Shown piece by piece: positions 45,216 to 53,282 of a stretch of 64,000 bases of DNA. The first letter of the stretch is position 1. Each line of letters begins with the position of its first letter. Source of the stretch: Sulfurimonas sp. HSL3-7 (lineage in GTDB: Bacteria > Campylobacterota > Campylobacteria > Campylobacterales > Sulfurimonadaceae); the NCBI RefSeq assembly GCF_039645985.1, contig NZ_CP147919.1, positions 2,108,001 to 2,172,000 of the forward strand. The letters run 5' to 3'. The notes beneath the pieces are model-generated. The model made no database searches, was not told the origin of the DNA, and saw nothing but the letters and a program-made list of their open reading frames with translations. Position numbers and translations under genes: made by a program.

Positions 45216-45962
45216 ATGAGTCAAAAGATATTGATCGTCGAAGACGATGAAGTCACCGCTTTAAACCTCAAGATGTCGCTTGAAAAACAGGGGTATGCCG
45301 TCGTTTCCATTGCCGACACAGCAATCCAGGCACGTAACAAAATCAAGATCTACGAACCGGATCTCATCTTGCTCGACATCTCACTTCAAGAGGTCGATGA
45401 CGGCATCGAGCTTGCCCACTACATCCATGATAAATATGCTCTCCCCTTTATCTTCCTGACCTCGCATTTTGAAAATGAGATCATCTCCAAGGCCAAGACA
45501 ACGGAGCCCTACGGCTATATCGTCAAACCCTTCGATCCGCAATCGCTGCACGGGACTATTCAGATGGCACTCTACAAGTATGAGGAGGAGAAGAAACGAG
45601 ACGAGAACCTGAATGCGCTAAAATCCGACAAAGATCACCTTGAGAAGCTTCTCTTTGCCAAAAAGATCTCCGACAAACCGATCATCCCTTTTGGTGACGG
45701 CTACCATCTCGACATCGATCTGGACAAGGTCTTCTACAAGGGTAAAATGCTCAAGCTCACCAAAAAAGAGAACACCTTCATACGCCTTCTTGTCGCGCAG
45801 CTCGGTGTCATCGTCAGTTTCGAACAGGCAGTGAATTATGTCTGGGAAGACGAAGGGGCTACTGAAAACAACGTCCGTACTCTTGTCTGGCGTCTTCGTA
45901 AACTGCTGCCGACGCCGATCATCAAGAATGCTTCAGGTATCGGCTACTACATCGAGATATAA
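45216..45962 (+). CDS. Response regulator with winged-helix output
   Basis: The 248-residue product has a receiver domain (KILIVEDDEVTALNLKMSLE, LILLDISLQEVDDGIELA with the phospho-acceptor Asp, FLTSH, YIVKPFDP). A short coiled linker (about 125-155) leads to a Trans_reg_C-type winged helix (KMLKLTKKENTFIRLLVAQL, NNVRTLVWRLRKLL, IKNASGIGYYIEI). The promoter appears to be an ordinary -10 TATAAT near 45183, without GTAAC half-sites. The gene converges with the hybrid kinase gene 36 bp away, which suggests they work together. Confidence 0.92.
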   Translation: MSQKILIVEDDEVTALNLKMSLEKQGYAVVSIADTAIQARNKIKIYEPDLILLDISLQEVDDGIELAHYIHDKYALPFIFLTSHFENEIISKAKTTEPYGYIVKPFDPQSLHGTIQMALYKYEEEKKRDENLNALKSDKDHLEKLLFAKKISDKPIIPFGDGYHLDIDLDKVFYKGKMLKLTKKENTFIRLLVAQLGVIVSFEQAVNYVWEDEGATENNVRTLVWRLRKLLPTPIIKNASGIGYYIEI

Positions 45963-45997
45963 CGCTTTTCCTTTTTCGGCGGCAGTGGCCCTCTTTT

Positions 45998-48679
45998 CTA
46001 CGCGCTGACAGTAATAGAGGTAAACGCCTCTACGATTGCATCATAAACATTTTCAAACTCAAATTCGCTTGATTTGGCAGAAGAGGCTTTTTCAAGCCTA
46101 TAGGCCAGATCAACGATCGGCTCGATCCTGAAATTACTGCTTGAGCCTTTGATCGAGTGCGCCAGATGAGCGATCACCTTATAGTCTCTCTGTCCTATAG
46201 CCTCTTTAAGCTCTTCGAGACTCTCTTCCATCTTTTTACTGTAGATCTGCATGAGACGTATGACCTGTTCTTCCTCAAGCATCAGCTCTTCAGCCAATGA
46301 CGTAATGCACAACCCTTGAAGCGTAGTGCCGTTATCCCTTTTACAGCTCTTTAGCGCAGCACTCTCGTCGACAACCTCCTCCAGAAAACGGCTCAGAACA
46401 GCTTCGATCTCTTTGAGGACGATCGGTTTGCCCAAGAAGGCATCAAACCCTTTCTTGGCGCTCTTCTCTTTCTCACCTTTAAGGACATTCGCAGTCAAGG
46501 CGATGATCGGCGTAGGCTCTTTGCCGCCGCTCTTCTCAAATGCCCGGATTTCCTCGGCTGCCTTACTCCCGCTCTTTTTAGGCATCTGTTCATCCATCAG
46601 AAGCAGGTCAAAATCGCCTGACTTATAGCGATTCACCGCTTCCAGCCCATCGGAAGCGATGACGTAGTGCAGACCATAACTCTCCAAAATAATCTTGATC
46701 AGCTCCTGATTGGCACTGTTGTCTTCTGCCACCAGAACATTGCCTTTGAAACAGCGTTTTTTAGACGGACTTGCCAACAGTGCCCCATCGTTCTCCTCAG
46801 ATAGGCGGAGCGCGTCCAAAAAGGTGTGATAGAGCTTTGAACAGTAGAGCGGGAAGTAAAGCGGCGTGATATTCTCCACCTCCTCATAGCGGTTGTCAAA
46901 ATACTCCATGATCGCTATGGCCGGAAGCTTCTTCTTGACTATTTGTGAACGCATAATCTCATTTATCTGGGCATCGGAAAAGAAAAGAATGTCATAGAGA
47001 TCATCGCTCAACGTATCCACCAGGATCACATCGAGTTCAAAGATCTTGAGATAGCGCTGCAGCGATTCCAGGGTGTTGGAGAGTGTGCCGTTTTGACGGA
47101 GAAGCGCCAGAGTCAGCTTCTTGAACGGCTGCACATTGAACATCTCCAACGTCGTTTTTTCATTTGAACGGACCGGGATCTCCAGGGTAAAGACACTCCC
47201 CTTGCCTACTACCGATTCGACATGGACATCCCCGCCCATATGCTGTGCCAGTTTCTTGCAGATAGCTAGACCCAGGCCGGTACCGCCGTGAACATTACCG
47301 CCTCTGTTCTTCGCCTGGGTAAACGCCTCAAAGATCCTTGACTGGTCCTCTGCATCGATACCTATCCCCGTGTCTTTGATACTGATACGCAACATGTCCT
47401 CTTCACAGAAAGCCTCAAGTTCCACAACTCCTTCAGGCGGCGTAAACTTGATCGCATTGCTGATAAAGTTGGCAATGATCTGCTTGATGCGCAGCGGATC
47501 GGCCTCCAGTATGTAGGGAATGTGCGGATCGAGATAAGAGAGCATCGTGACCCCTTTCTCATTGGCGCTCGCAACAAACAGCTCCAGGGTGTGGCTCAAC
47601 TCTTCATGCAGGTTGAAATGACTCTTTTCGATCATAAACTCGCCGCTTTGAAGTTTTGAAAAGTCCAGGATGTCATTAATGATATTAAGCAGGTTCTCCC
47701 CGCTGTTGAGGACAATATCGAGATACTTCTTGTGTTTGGAACTTCCCACCTCATCCTGAAGAATACTGACGAAGCCCAAAATGGCGTTCAGCGGTGTGCG
47801 GATCTCATGCGACATGTTGGAAAGAAAGTACTCTTTTGAGAGCCCCGCCTGAACCGCTTCCTGCCTGGCCTGTATCAGCGTCGTGACGTCATAGGCGATC
47901 ACAATATACTCCGTGACCCTCCCTTCTGTATTGCTGATGGGAACGACCGTGCTGTCGACATAAAAAAAACTGCCGTCTCGCTTCTGCTTTTTCAGACTCT
48001 TGTTGTAGACGCTTTCTGCCGGGATCGTCTTCAAAAAGCTTTTATCAAAAGCGTGTTCCTCCTCAGCGGCCAGGATCATATTATGTTCTTTGTCCAGCAG
48101 CTCTTCACGGCTGTAACCGCTTAAGGCACAGAACTTGTCATTGACAAAGATGATCCTGCCGTTGGGATCCATTTTCGAAACAATGGCACTGGCATCGATC
48201 GCTTTTTTATACTCATTCAGAAGCTTGACATTGCGTTCGATTTCACGCTCTTTCTGGTAGATCGTACCGGTATAGCGCTTGAGCACGCCCGAGAAGTTGA
48301 GATCAAAAAGATAGGAGACCTCGTCGAAGATCGTTTTGGAGTTGAGTGAAGAGTCATACGAAAAATCGATCATCGCTTTTCGGAAGTGGCTGCAGATAAT
48401 AAAAAGTTCATCCGCCGAGATGTCACGGTCTTTAAGATACTCGATCAAATCCGCCATAACAGGGCAATCCCCGATCTCTTTTTTACCGCGGATAACATCC
48501 ATAAAATAGTCAAATACCCCGCCGCCGAAATGGTTGATAAAGTCGCCGGTCTCGATATTGTGTCTCTCGAGGATAATGCGAGGTTCTTCAAAGACCAGCC
48601 ACTCTTGCAGAATATGCTGTTTGGCCGCAACAAATATCGGCAGGGCACGCAGCAGGTGGGGAACCTTTTCGTCTAACAT
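45998..48679 (-). CDS. Hybrid histidine kinase (helical N-domain, PAS, HisKA, HATPase, REC, Hpt)
   Basis: The 893-residue protein has no obvious membrane segment. Residues 1-150 are helical and may form a sensor bundle. A PAS domain spans about 160-270 (SKMDPNGRIIFVNDKFCALS). The phospho-accepting His is near 291 in LSNMSHEIRTPLN. The ATPase has FISNAIKFTP, DTGIGIDAEDQSRIFEAF and GGTGLGLAICK. A receiver follows (VLVAEDNSANQELIKI, LLLMDEQMP), then a C-terminal Hpt domain with AHSIKGSSSNF. The His-Asp-His relay could pass phosphate to either nearby response regulator. GGAG precedes the ATG. It is cytoplasmic and so probably senses an internal signal. Confidence 0.93.
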   Translation of the reverse strand: MLDEKVPHLLRALPIFVAAKQHILQEWLVFEEPRIILERHNIETGDFINHFGGGVFDYFMDVIRGKKEIGDCPVMADLIEYLKDRDISADELFIICSHFRKAMIDFSYDSSLNSKTIFDEVSYLFDLNFSGVLKRYTGTIYQKEREIERNVKLLNEYKKAIDASAIVSKMDPNGRIIFVNDKFCALSGYSREELLDKEHNMILAAEEEHAFDKSFLKTIPAESVYNKSLKKQKRDGSFFYVDSTVVPISNTEGRVTEYIVIAYDVTTLIQARQEAVQAGLSKEYFLSNMSHEIRTPLNAILGFVSILQDEVGSSKHKKYLDIVLNSGENLLNIINDILDFSKLQSGEFMIEKSHFNLHEELSHTLELFVASANEKGVTMLSYLDPHIPYILEADPLRIKQIIANFISNAIKFTPPEGVVELEAFCEEDMLRISIKDTGIGIDAEDQSRIFEAFTQAKNRGGNVHGGTGLGLAICKKLAQHMGGDVHVESVVGKGSVFTLEIPVRSNEKTTLEMFNVQPFKKLTLALLRQNGTLSNTLESLQRYLKIFELDVILVDTLSDDLYDILFFSDAQINEIMRSQIVKKKLPAIAIMEYFDNRYEEVENITPLYFPLYCSKLYHTFLDALRLSEENDGALLASPSKKRCFKGNVLVAEDNSANQELIKIILESYGLHYVIASDGLEAVNRYKSGDFDLLLMDEQMPKKSGSKAAEEIRAFEKSGGKEPTPIIALTANVLKGEKEKSAKKGFDAFLGKPIVLKEIEAVLSRFLEEVVDESAALKSCKRDNGTTLQGLCITSLAEELMLEEEQVIRLMQIYSKKMEESLEELKEAIGQRDYKVIAHLAHSIKGSSSNFRIEPIVDLAYRLEKASSAKSSEFEFENVYDAIVEAFTSITVSA

Positions 48680-48819
48680 AAGGGGGACTCCAAAAGGTGA
48701 AATAGGCGGAGTATAGCATATTACTTTTGGATATTTTATAGAAAAAGCGTATTAACTGTTTTACCTAAGCCTAGTGACGATCAAGCGCCTATTAATAAGG
48801 CCTGTTTTTTGACGAAGCC

Positions 48820-50085
48820 TCAGTTCAACACACTCCATCCCTGACGCCAGTCACTGTTCTTACGGTATGCACCGATGAAATTGCTTTGCTCAAAGAAATC
48901 GTTTTCGACCTGCGCGATGTAGTTACCTTCCGTGACAACCGTTGAGTTGAATGTTTTGTTGAAGGTAAGAAGATCGTTGATCCCGGCGGCCTCGTCTTCG
49001 ACATCGCCACGGGCACAATTAAACAGGTAAACGCCGTCAAAACGGTTTGTTTTAAACCGTTCCTGTCCCTCGCTTTTGACCACGATACCGACGCCGCCGA
49101 CATTCCGGATCACGCCATTGTAAAGTGTCAACCCTGAACCAACTCTCGAGAAGACCGCTTCCGAGGTTTTCTTCGTACCGTCGATCTCAAAGTTTGCCAC
49201 CTTTGCAAGCGTGCGGGGCTCAGCATTTTGGGATTTTTTGTTGTTGTCGGTCTCGATCCCTCTGGCATGGATCGATTCAACAGTAGTCTGTTTGATATAG
49301 ACATACTGGATATTGCCCCGGTAGCCATGGTCAAAATCGAGGTTGTCATCACCGTTTCCGATCAGAATAATGTGTTTCATATTGACATTGCCGCCCCAGG
49401 CTTCGATGCCGTCGTCTTTGCCGTTATAGACCTCGACATAATCGATCGTCGTTTTTCGTCCGACACCGCCGAGGCTCAGACCATTGAGTTCTTCGCCCGG
49501 ACGTACTTCGTTTCCGGCATAGCGGATCTGCACATACTTCAATATACCCGAGTTGTCCTCCTCATTGTCGCCGCCGAAACGCACATCGGTGTTGGAAAAT
49601 TCGAAACGCTCCTCTTTACCGGCATTGGTCGGTCCATATCCTGCGATCGCGATACCGCCCCAGTCACCCGGCGTAGAGAGCAGACCGGCTGCATCTTTCA
49701 TCGAGGTAAAGATGATAGGCTGTGAAGAGGTCCCTTCCGCAATGATCTGTGAACCGCGCGTCACGATCAAAAAATCGGCACCGGTCTTGCCAAAAACAGT
49801 TGTTCCCGGATCGATCACAAGTCTCGCCTCTTCTTTAGAGTCAATACCGATATGCACTTCGCCTTTAAGCGCCCAGAACTTGTCATTGGTCAGATGGATA
49901 TTGTCTACATAGGTTCCGCGCAGCTGGCAGACAGGCTTGCCCTCAAAATCATCGCTGATCAACTGGGTGTTCTCCGGGCAAGAAATGGTTGATTCATGGA
50001 GTTCGTTCTGTTTTTCAAGACAACCGCTCATCGTCAACATCGCTGCCGCACTCAAACCTATCAGCCAAAATCCGTTTTTTTTCAT
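48820..50085 (-). CDS. One-domain beta-helix lipoprotein
   Basis: The 421-residue product has a lipoprotein signal (MKKNGFWLIGLSAAAMLTMS then GC). A beta-helix domain homologous to the repeats of the protein at 41509-43749 follows, with EARLVIDPGTTVFGKTGADF, LIVTRGSQIIAEGTSSQPII, GDWGGIAIAGYGPTN, ELNGLSLGGVG, DGIEAWGGNVNMKHI and NLDFDHGYRGNIQYVYI. The C-terminal 100 residues are distinct. An AAGGA site precedes the ATG. Its promoter carries the phased GTAAC sites, back to back with the promoter of the EAL gene. Confidence 0.88.
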   Translation of the reverse strand: MKKNGFWLIGLSAAAMLTMSGCLEKQNELHESTISCPENTQLISDDFEGKPVCQLRGTYVDNIHLTNDKFWALKGEVHIGIDSKEEARLVIDPGTTVFGKTGADFLIVTRGSQIIAEGTSSQPIIFTSMKDAAGLLSTPGDWGGIAIAGYGPTNAGKEERFEFSNTDVRFGGDNEEDNSGILKYVQIRYAGNEVRPGEELNGLSLGGVGRKTTIDYVEVYNGKDDGIEAWGGNVNMKHIILIGNGDDNLDFDHGYRGNIQYVYIKQTTVESIHARGIETDNNKKSQNAEPRTLAKVANFEIDGTKKTSEAVFSRVGSGLTLYNGVIRNVGGVGIVVKSEGQERFKTNRFDGVYLFNCARGDVEDEAAGINDLLTFNKTFNSTVVTEGNYIAQVENDFFEQSNFIGAYRKNSDWRQGWSVLN

Positions 50086-50117
50086 AATACATCCTTTTTC
50101 GGCAAAATTCTAGGCGG

Positions 50118-50160
50118 CTATTATTTCAGAAACATTACTAAAGTATAAGATTTTGGTTAC
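50118..50160 (-). promoter_or_regulatory. Phased GTAAC promoter of the one-domain lipoprotein gene
   Basis: On the minus strand GTAAC (50156-50160), CTTAT (50145-50149) and GTAAT (50134-50138) are 11 bp apart. The last ends 10 bp before TAATAG (50118-50123). The geometry is the same as at 41147-41200 and 43778-43853. Confidence 0.6.
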
Positions 50161-50191
50161 GGGGGAAATTCCAGATCGGCGGCATCGCGAT

Positions 50192-50223
50192 GTAATACAA
50201 AAGTAATGCTTTTGCGCTACTAT
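50192..50223 (+). promoter_or_regulatory. Phased GTAAT promoter of the EAL gene, probably giving a leaderless mRNA
   Basis: On the plus strand GTAAT (50192-50196) and GTAAT (50203-50207) are 11 bp apart. The second ends 10 bp before TACTAT (50218-50223). Transcription would start at or within a base of 50230, the A of the EAL gene ATG. Confidence 0.6.
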
Positions 50224-50229
50224 CCGCCC

Positions 50230-50997
50230 ATGACAGACACTAGACATTTTTTAGAAAAGATCAAAGCACTTGATTTCGCCTTTCAGCCGATCGTCGATAT
50301 ACACACCAGAGAGATCTATGCAGTCGAGGCCCTGCTGCGAAACGTTGAAATAATAGGCTATGACTCCATCCACCACTTTTTTGACACGGCCTACCATCTG
50401 GGGCTTCTATACGCCGTCGATCTTCTGCTTCGTGAAAAAGCGATCAAAAAGTTTACGCAACTCGAAAACTATGCCGCCATCAAGCTCTTTTACAACCTTG
50501 ATAACCGTCTGCTGGATATGGAGGATTACACCACCGGCAATACCGAAGCCCTGCTGCAGGCATATAATGTAGCTAAAAGTACCCTCTGTTTCGAGATATC
50601 GGAACGTCATGAAGTGACCAAAGAGGGTAACGGCATCATCCATATACTTGAACACTATAAAAAAGAGGGATTCCAACTTGCTATCGATGATTTCGGCGTC
50701 GGATTTTCCGGCTTTAAACTGTTCTATGAATTTACGCCTGATGTCATCAAAATAGACCGCTTTTTTATCAACGGCATCTGCGAAGACCCAAAAAAAAGGG
50801 TGATCGTCGAAAATATCATTCAGCTGGCAAAGCAGCTAGGCGTCAGGATCATTGCCGAAGGGATCGAACGCGAAAGCGAGCTGGAGGTCTGCAAGGCTTT
50901 GGGGTGTCAGCTTGTCCAGGGTTACCTCATTCAAAGGCCCACTACCGACATCCATGATATAAAGACGAACCGCTCTGTTCTAAGCAACGTTGCCTGA
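50230..50997 (+). CDS. EAL-domain cyclic-di-GMP phosphodiesterase
   Basis: The 255-residue product is a stand-alone EAL domain: FAFQPIVDIHTREIYAVEAL with LLR, FYNLDN (metal-binding Asn), CFEISERHE (Glu), LAIDDFGVGFSG (paired Asp), DVIKIDRFFI (Lys), IIAEGIERESEL (Glu) and VQGYLIQRP. All catalytic residues are present, so it should hydrolyse cyclic di-GMP. The start at ATG 50230 gives the domain at once; the frame extends to 50206 but crosses the -10 element. No ribosome-binding site is present. It shares its control region with the divergent lipoprotein gene. Confidence 0.92.
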   Translation: MTDTRHFLEKIKALDFAFQPIVDIHTREIYAVEALLRNVEIIGYDSIHHFFDTAYHLGLLYAVDLLLREKAIKKFTQLENYAAIKLFYNLDNRLLDMEDYTTGNTEALLQAYNVAKSTLCFEISERHEVTKEGNGIIHILEHYKKEGFQLAIDDFGVGFSGFKLFYEFTPDVIKIDRFFINGICEDPKKRVIVENIIQLAKQLGVRIIAEGIERESELEVCKALGCQLVQGYLIQRPTTDIHDIKTNRSVLSNVA

Positions 50998-51021
50998 ACA
51001 GTCGGAAGTTTTCAGAAGAGA

Positions 51022-51050
51022 GGTTCTGCCGCTTAAAATGCTGCAGAACC
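51022..51050. terminator. Shared hairpin between converging EAL and histone-like genes
   Basis: GGTTCTGC (51022-51029) pairs with GCAGAACC (51043-51050) around a 13-base loop, 25 bp after the EAL stop and 14 bp from the stop of the histone-like gene. There is no strong T-tract on either side, so termination is only likely. Confidence 0.4.
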
Positions 51051-51063
51051 GCAGGAAGAAAGT

Positions 51064-51321
51064 CTATTTTTTCTTTGTAACCGTCTTTTTCGCAGTTTTT
51101 TTTGCCGGAGCCTTTGCTGCTTTTGCCGCCGCTTTTTTAACCGCTTTTTTTGCTGATTTTTTGGCAACTTTTACCGCCGCTTTTTCCGTCGTCACTTTTT
51201 TCTTCAAGATGGTTTTGATCACTTTTTTAGCAACTTTCTTTGCTGTTCCTTTCGGTGCAGCTTTTTTCGCCGCTTTCCTTGCCACTTTTTTGACCGCTTT
51301 TTTCTTTAGAACTTTTGCCAT
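51064..51321 (-). CDS. Lysine/alanine-rich histone H1-like protein
   Basis: The 85 residues are almost entirely K, A, V, T and P: MAKVLKKKAVKKVARKAAKK through to a TKKK end, with KKAAPK and KAPAKKTAKK motifs. Such proteins resemble the C-terminal tail of eukaryotic H1 and bacterial AlgP or HctB-like proteins, and would bind DNA or RNA non-specifically. An AAAGGAG site precedes the ATG by 8 bases. Low-complexity coding DNA could expand or shrink easily. It is transcribed alone. Confidence 0.85.
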   Translation of the reverse strand: MAKVLKKKAVKKVARKAAKKAAPKGTAKKVAKKVIKTILKKKVTTEKAAVKVAKKSAKKAVKKAAAKAAKAPAKKTAKKTVTKKK

Positions 51322-51432
51322 ATCAGGACTCCTTTGGTGTATTCTAATCTATTATAGGGCAGCCGAAAGAAAAAACGGCTTTAACAACGATTAACATTTG
51401 CCATTATCACAGAATAGGGCCTTAAACTAGGC

Positions 51433-51438
51433 TATAAT
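51433..51438 (+). promoter_or_regulatory. -10 element seven bases before the PAP2 start codon
   Basis: TATAAT at 51433-51438 is an exact -10 hexamer. Transcription would start at about 51445, the A of the start codon, and no ribosome-binding site lies between. No good -35 box is seen. The rest of the gap contains an inverted repeat, AGCCG/CGGCT (51361-51380). Confidence 0.45.
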
Positions 51439-51444
51439 CACCCT

Positions 51445-51972
51445 ATGTTTACCAAATCTCTTCTACTCATTTTTCTGTTCCTGGCACAGAGCGGTTTTGC
51501 CAATGACAAAAGCATCGGTTATATCGGCGACGGCCTCGCCGTTATTATCCCGGCCAGTGCCTACGGCAGCACCTTTTGCCTGCATGACCATGACGGCCGG
51601 AGCGCTTTTTACAAATCCATTGCCGTCTCCACCGCGACCACCTTTGGGCTGAAGTTCACCGTTAAAAGAGAACGCCCCGACGGCAGCAACGACCGCTCTT
51701 TTCCTTCCGCGCATACCATGTACGCTTTTCAGGGGGCGACCTTTATCCATCAGCGCTACGGTCTCCAATATGCCCTCGCCGCGTATCTAGGCGCAGCCTT
51801 TGTCGGCTACAGCCGCATCGAGACCGACAAACACTACCTTGGCGATGTGCTGGCCGGCGCTGCAATAGGGAGTCTGAGCGCCTGGTTTTTCACCGACCGC
51901 TATAACGATGTCGCCCTGCAGCCCCTTGCAGTGCAAGGGGCTTATGGAATCATGATCGCATACAGATGGTAG
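51445..51972 (+). CDS. PAP2-family phosphatase, exported
   Basis: The 175-residue product has a signal peptide (MFTKSLLLIFLFLAQSGFAN) and the three PAP2 motifs: KFTVKRERPDGSN (KxxxxxxRP), SFPSAHTM (PSGH variant with Ala) and GYSRIETDKHYLGDVLAGA (SRx5Hx3D). It would dephosphorylate lipid phosphates such as phosphatidate, undecaprenyl diphosphate or a lipid A phosphate at the periplasmic face. The signal peptide fixes the start at 51445, which appears leaderless. The next 185 bp show no gene. Confidence 0.88.
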   Translation: MFTKSLLLIFLFLAQSGFANDKSIGYIGDGLAVIIPASAYGSTFCLHDHDGRSAFYKSIAVSTATTFGLKFTVKRERPDGSNDRSFPSAHTMYAFQGATFIHQRYGLQYALAAYLGAAFVGYSRIETDKHYLGDVLAGAAIGSLSAWFFTDRYNDVALQPLAVQGAYGIMIAYRW

Positions 51973-52158
51973 TAGACCAAGCCGATAAACCGCTCCGCAT
52001 CAGAGGAGAAAAAACAGAGGTTTAAAACCTGCATCATACTAAATTTACGGTTTTGTATTACGCTTCTGTTTATCTCCTGTAAATGTCTGTCATATTTCAT
52101 GCCGAAATTCATATATTTGGCTGTATAATTTCACTGAAAATTTTATGCAGGAGATCGC

Positions 52159-52371
52159 ATGTACATTACGATCACACAAGCTCCAACCGATGAGCAGATC
52201 AAGCAGTTCAATATAAAAATGAGCCAAGAGGATGCCTTCATAGACTATAAAGTCGATTTATCACAGTTTGATGAAGCACTTCGCAAAGCATTTACAGAAG
52301 CATTCAACATCAATGAAGAACGCCTCAATGAGAAAAGTTCCGTCACGCTGACACTGTTTGCTGAGATCTGA
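52159..52371 (+). CDS. Small acidic protein of unknown function
   Basis: The 70-residue product (MYITITQAPTDEQIKQFNIK ... ERLNEKSSVTLTLFAEI) has no membrane segment and looks like a small alpha/beta protein. A GGAG site precedes the ATG by 6 bases. It stands alone between the PAP2 gene and the methyltransferase gene. I do not recognise a family. Confidence 0.65.
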   Translation: MYITITQAPTDEQIKQFNIKMSQEDAFIDYKVDLSQFDEALRKAFTEAFNINEERLNEKSSVTLTLFAEI

Positions 52372-52496
52372 TCCGATACCTAAAGTATCTGCAGAACGTT
52401 TTTTTAAACCCTTCTCTAAACTGAAGTATTTTTTGGCGGATTGTATACAATGTGCATCCGACAAAAAATACCACTGCCCAAGAAAGTTTCCACCCT

Positions 52497-53276
52497 ATGA
52501 ATCTCACAGAAATAGACAACCTTGACACCCCCTCTTTAGAGATATACCGCCAGTTGCGGGATAACGCCTTCAGCGAAGACAACAGCTTCATAGCCGACAG
52601 CCCCAAAGTGGTCAATATGCTTTTAGAGACGGCCGTCGAGGTCAAAAGTATTTTGGCGACCAAAACGTATTACGAAGAGTTTGGAACACTTGTTCGCCAA
52701 AAAGAGATTCCCCTTCTCTATGTCGCCGAAAAAAAAGTAATAGAGAAGATCGTCGGTCACAAGGTGCATCACAACGTTATGATGCATGGTATCCGTCCGG
52801 CAGAGACGCCGCTGGATGCACTTGACGACACCATCATCATGCTCGACGAGATCACCTCAACCGAGAACATCGGCTCCATCGCCAGAAGTGCCGCCGCCCT
52901 GGGTGTAGGGTCCTACCTTCTGCCCAAACACGGCCCTCACCCCTACGGCAGACGCGCACTCAGGGTATCGATGGGACACGTCAGCAAACTGAAGGTGCAT
53001 TGCTACGATGATATTTTCGCCACGCTGAAAACACTCAAGGCCAACGGGTACAGGATCTTTGCCGCAGAGGTGACAGATGATGCTACTCCGTTGGCAGAGA
53101 TACAAGTTCCAAAGAAGTGGGTACTGCTGATGGGACATGAGGGCAGAGGGATCTCTCCCGAAGTGCTGGCAGCCTGTGATGAAGCGGTGCGGATAGAGAT
53201 GGAGCCCGGCATCCGAAGCTTTAACGTCGGTGTCGCGGCGGCGATCCTGATGTACCAGTTTAAAAACAGAGGCTAA
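52497..53276 (+). CDS. TrmH/SpoU-family RNA 2'-O-methyltransferase
   Basis: SAM-dependent SPOUT enzyme that methylates a ribose in tRNA or rRNA; the target is not predictable. The product of about 259 residues has an N-terminal substrate-binding part (RDNAFSEDNSFIADSPKVVN). The knot domain carries DEITSTENIGSIARSAAALG (motif 1 with N...R), LLMGHEGRGISPEVLA (motif 2) and RIEMEPGIRSFNVGVAAAIL (motif 3). I prefer ATG 52497; a GTG at 52452 would overlap a likely -10 (TACAAT at 52446-52451). Confidence 0.9.
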   Translation: MNLTEIDNLDTPSLEIYRQLRDNAFSEDNSFIADSPKVVNMLLETAVEVKSILATKTYYEEFGTLVRQKEIPLLYVAEKKVIEKIVGHKVHHNVMMHGIRPAETPLDALDDTIIMLDEITSTENIGSIARSAAALGVGSYLLPKHGPHPYGRRALRVSMGHVSKLKVHCYDDIFATLKTLKANGYRIFAAEVTDDATPLAEIQVPKKWVLLMGHEGRGISPEVLAACDEAVRIEMEPGIRSFNVGVAAAILMYQFKNRG

Positions 53277-53282
53277 CCTGCT

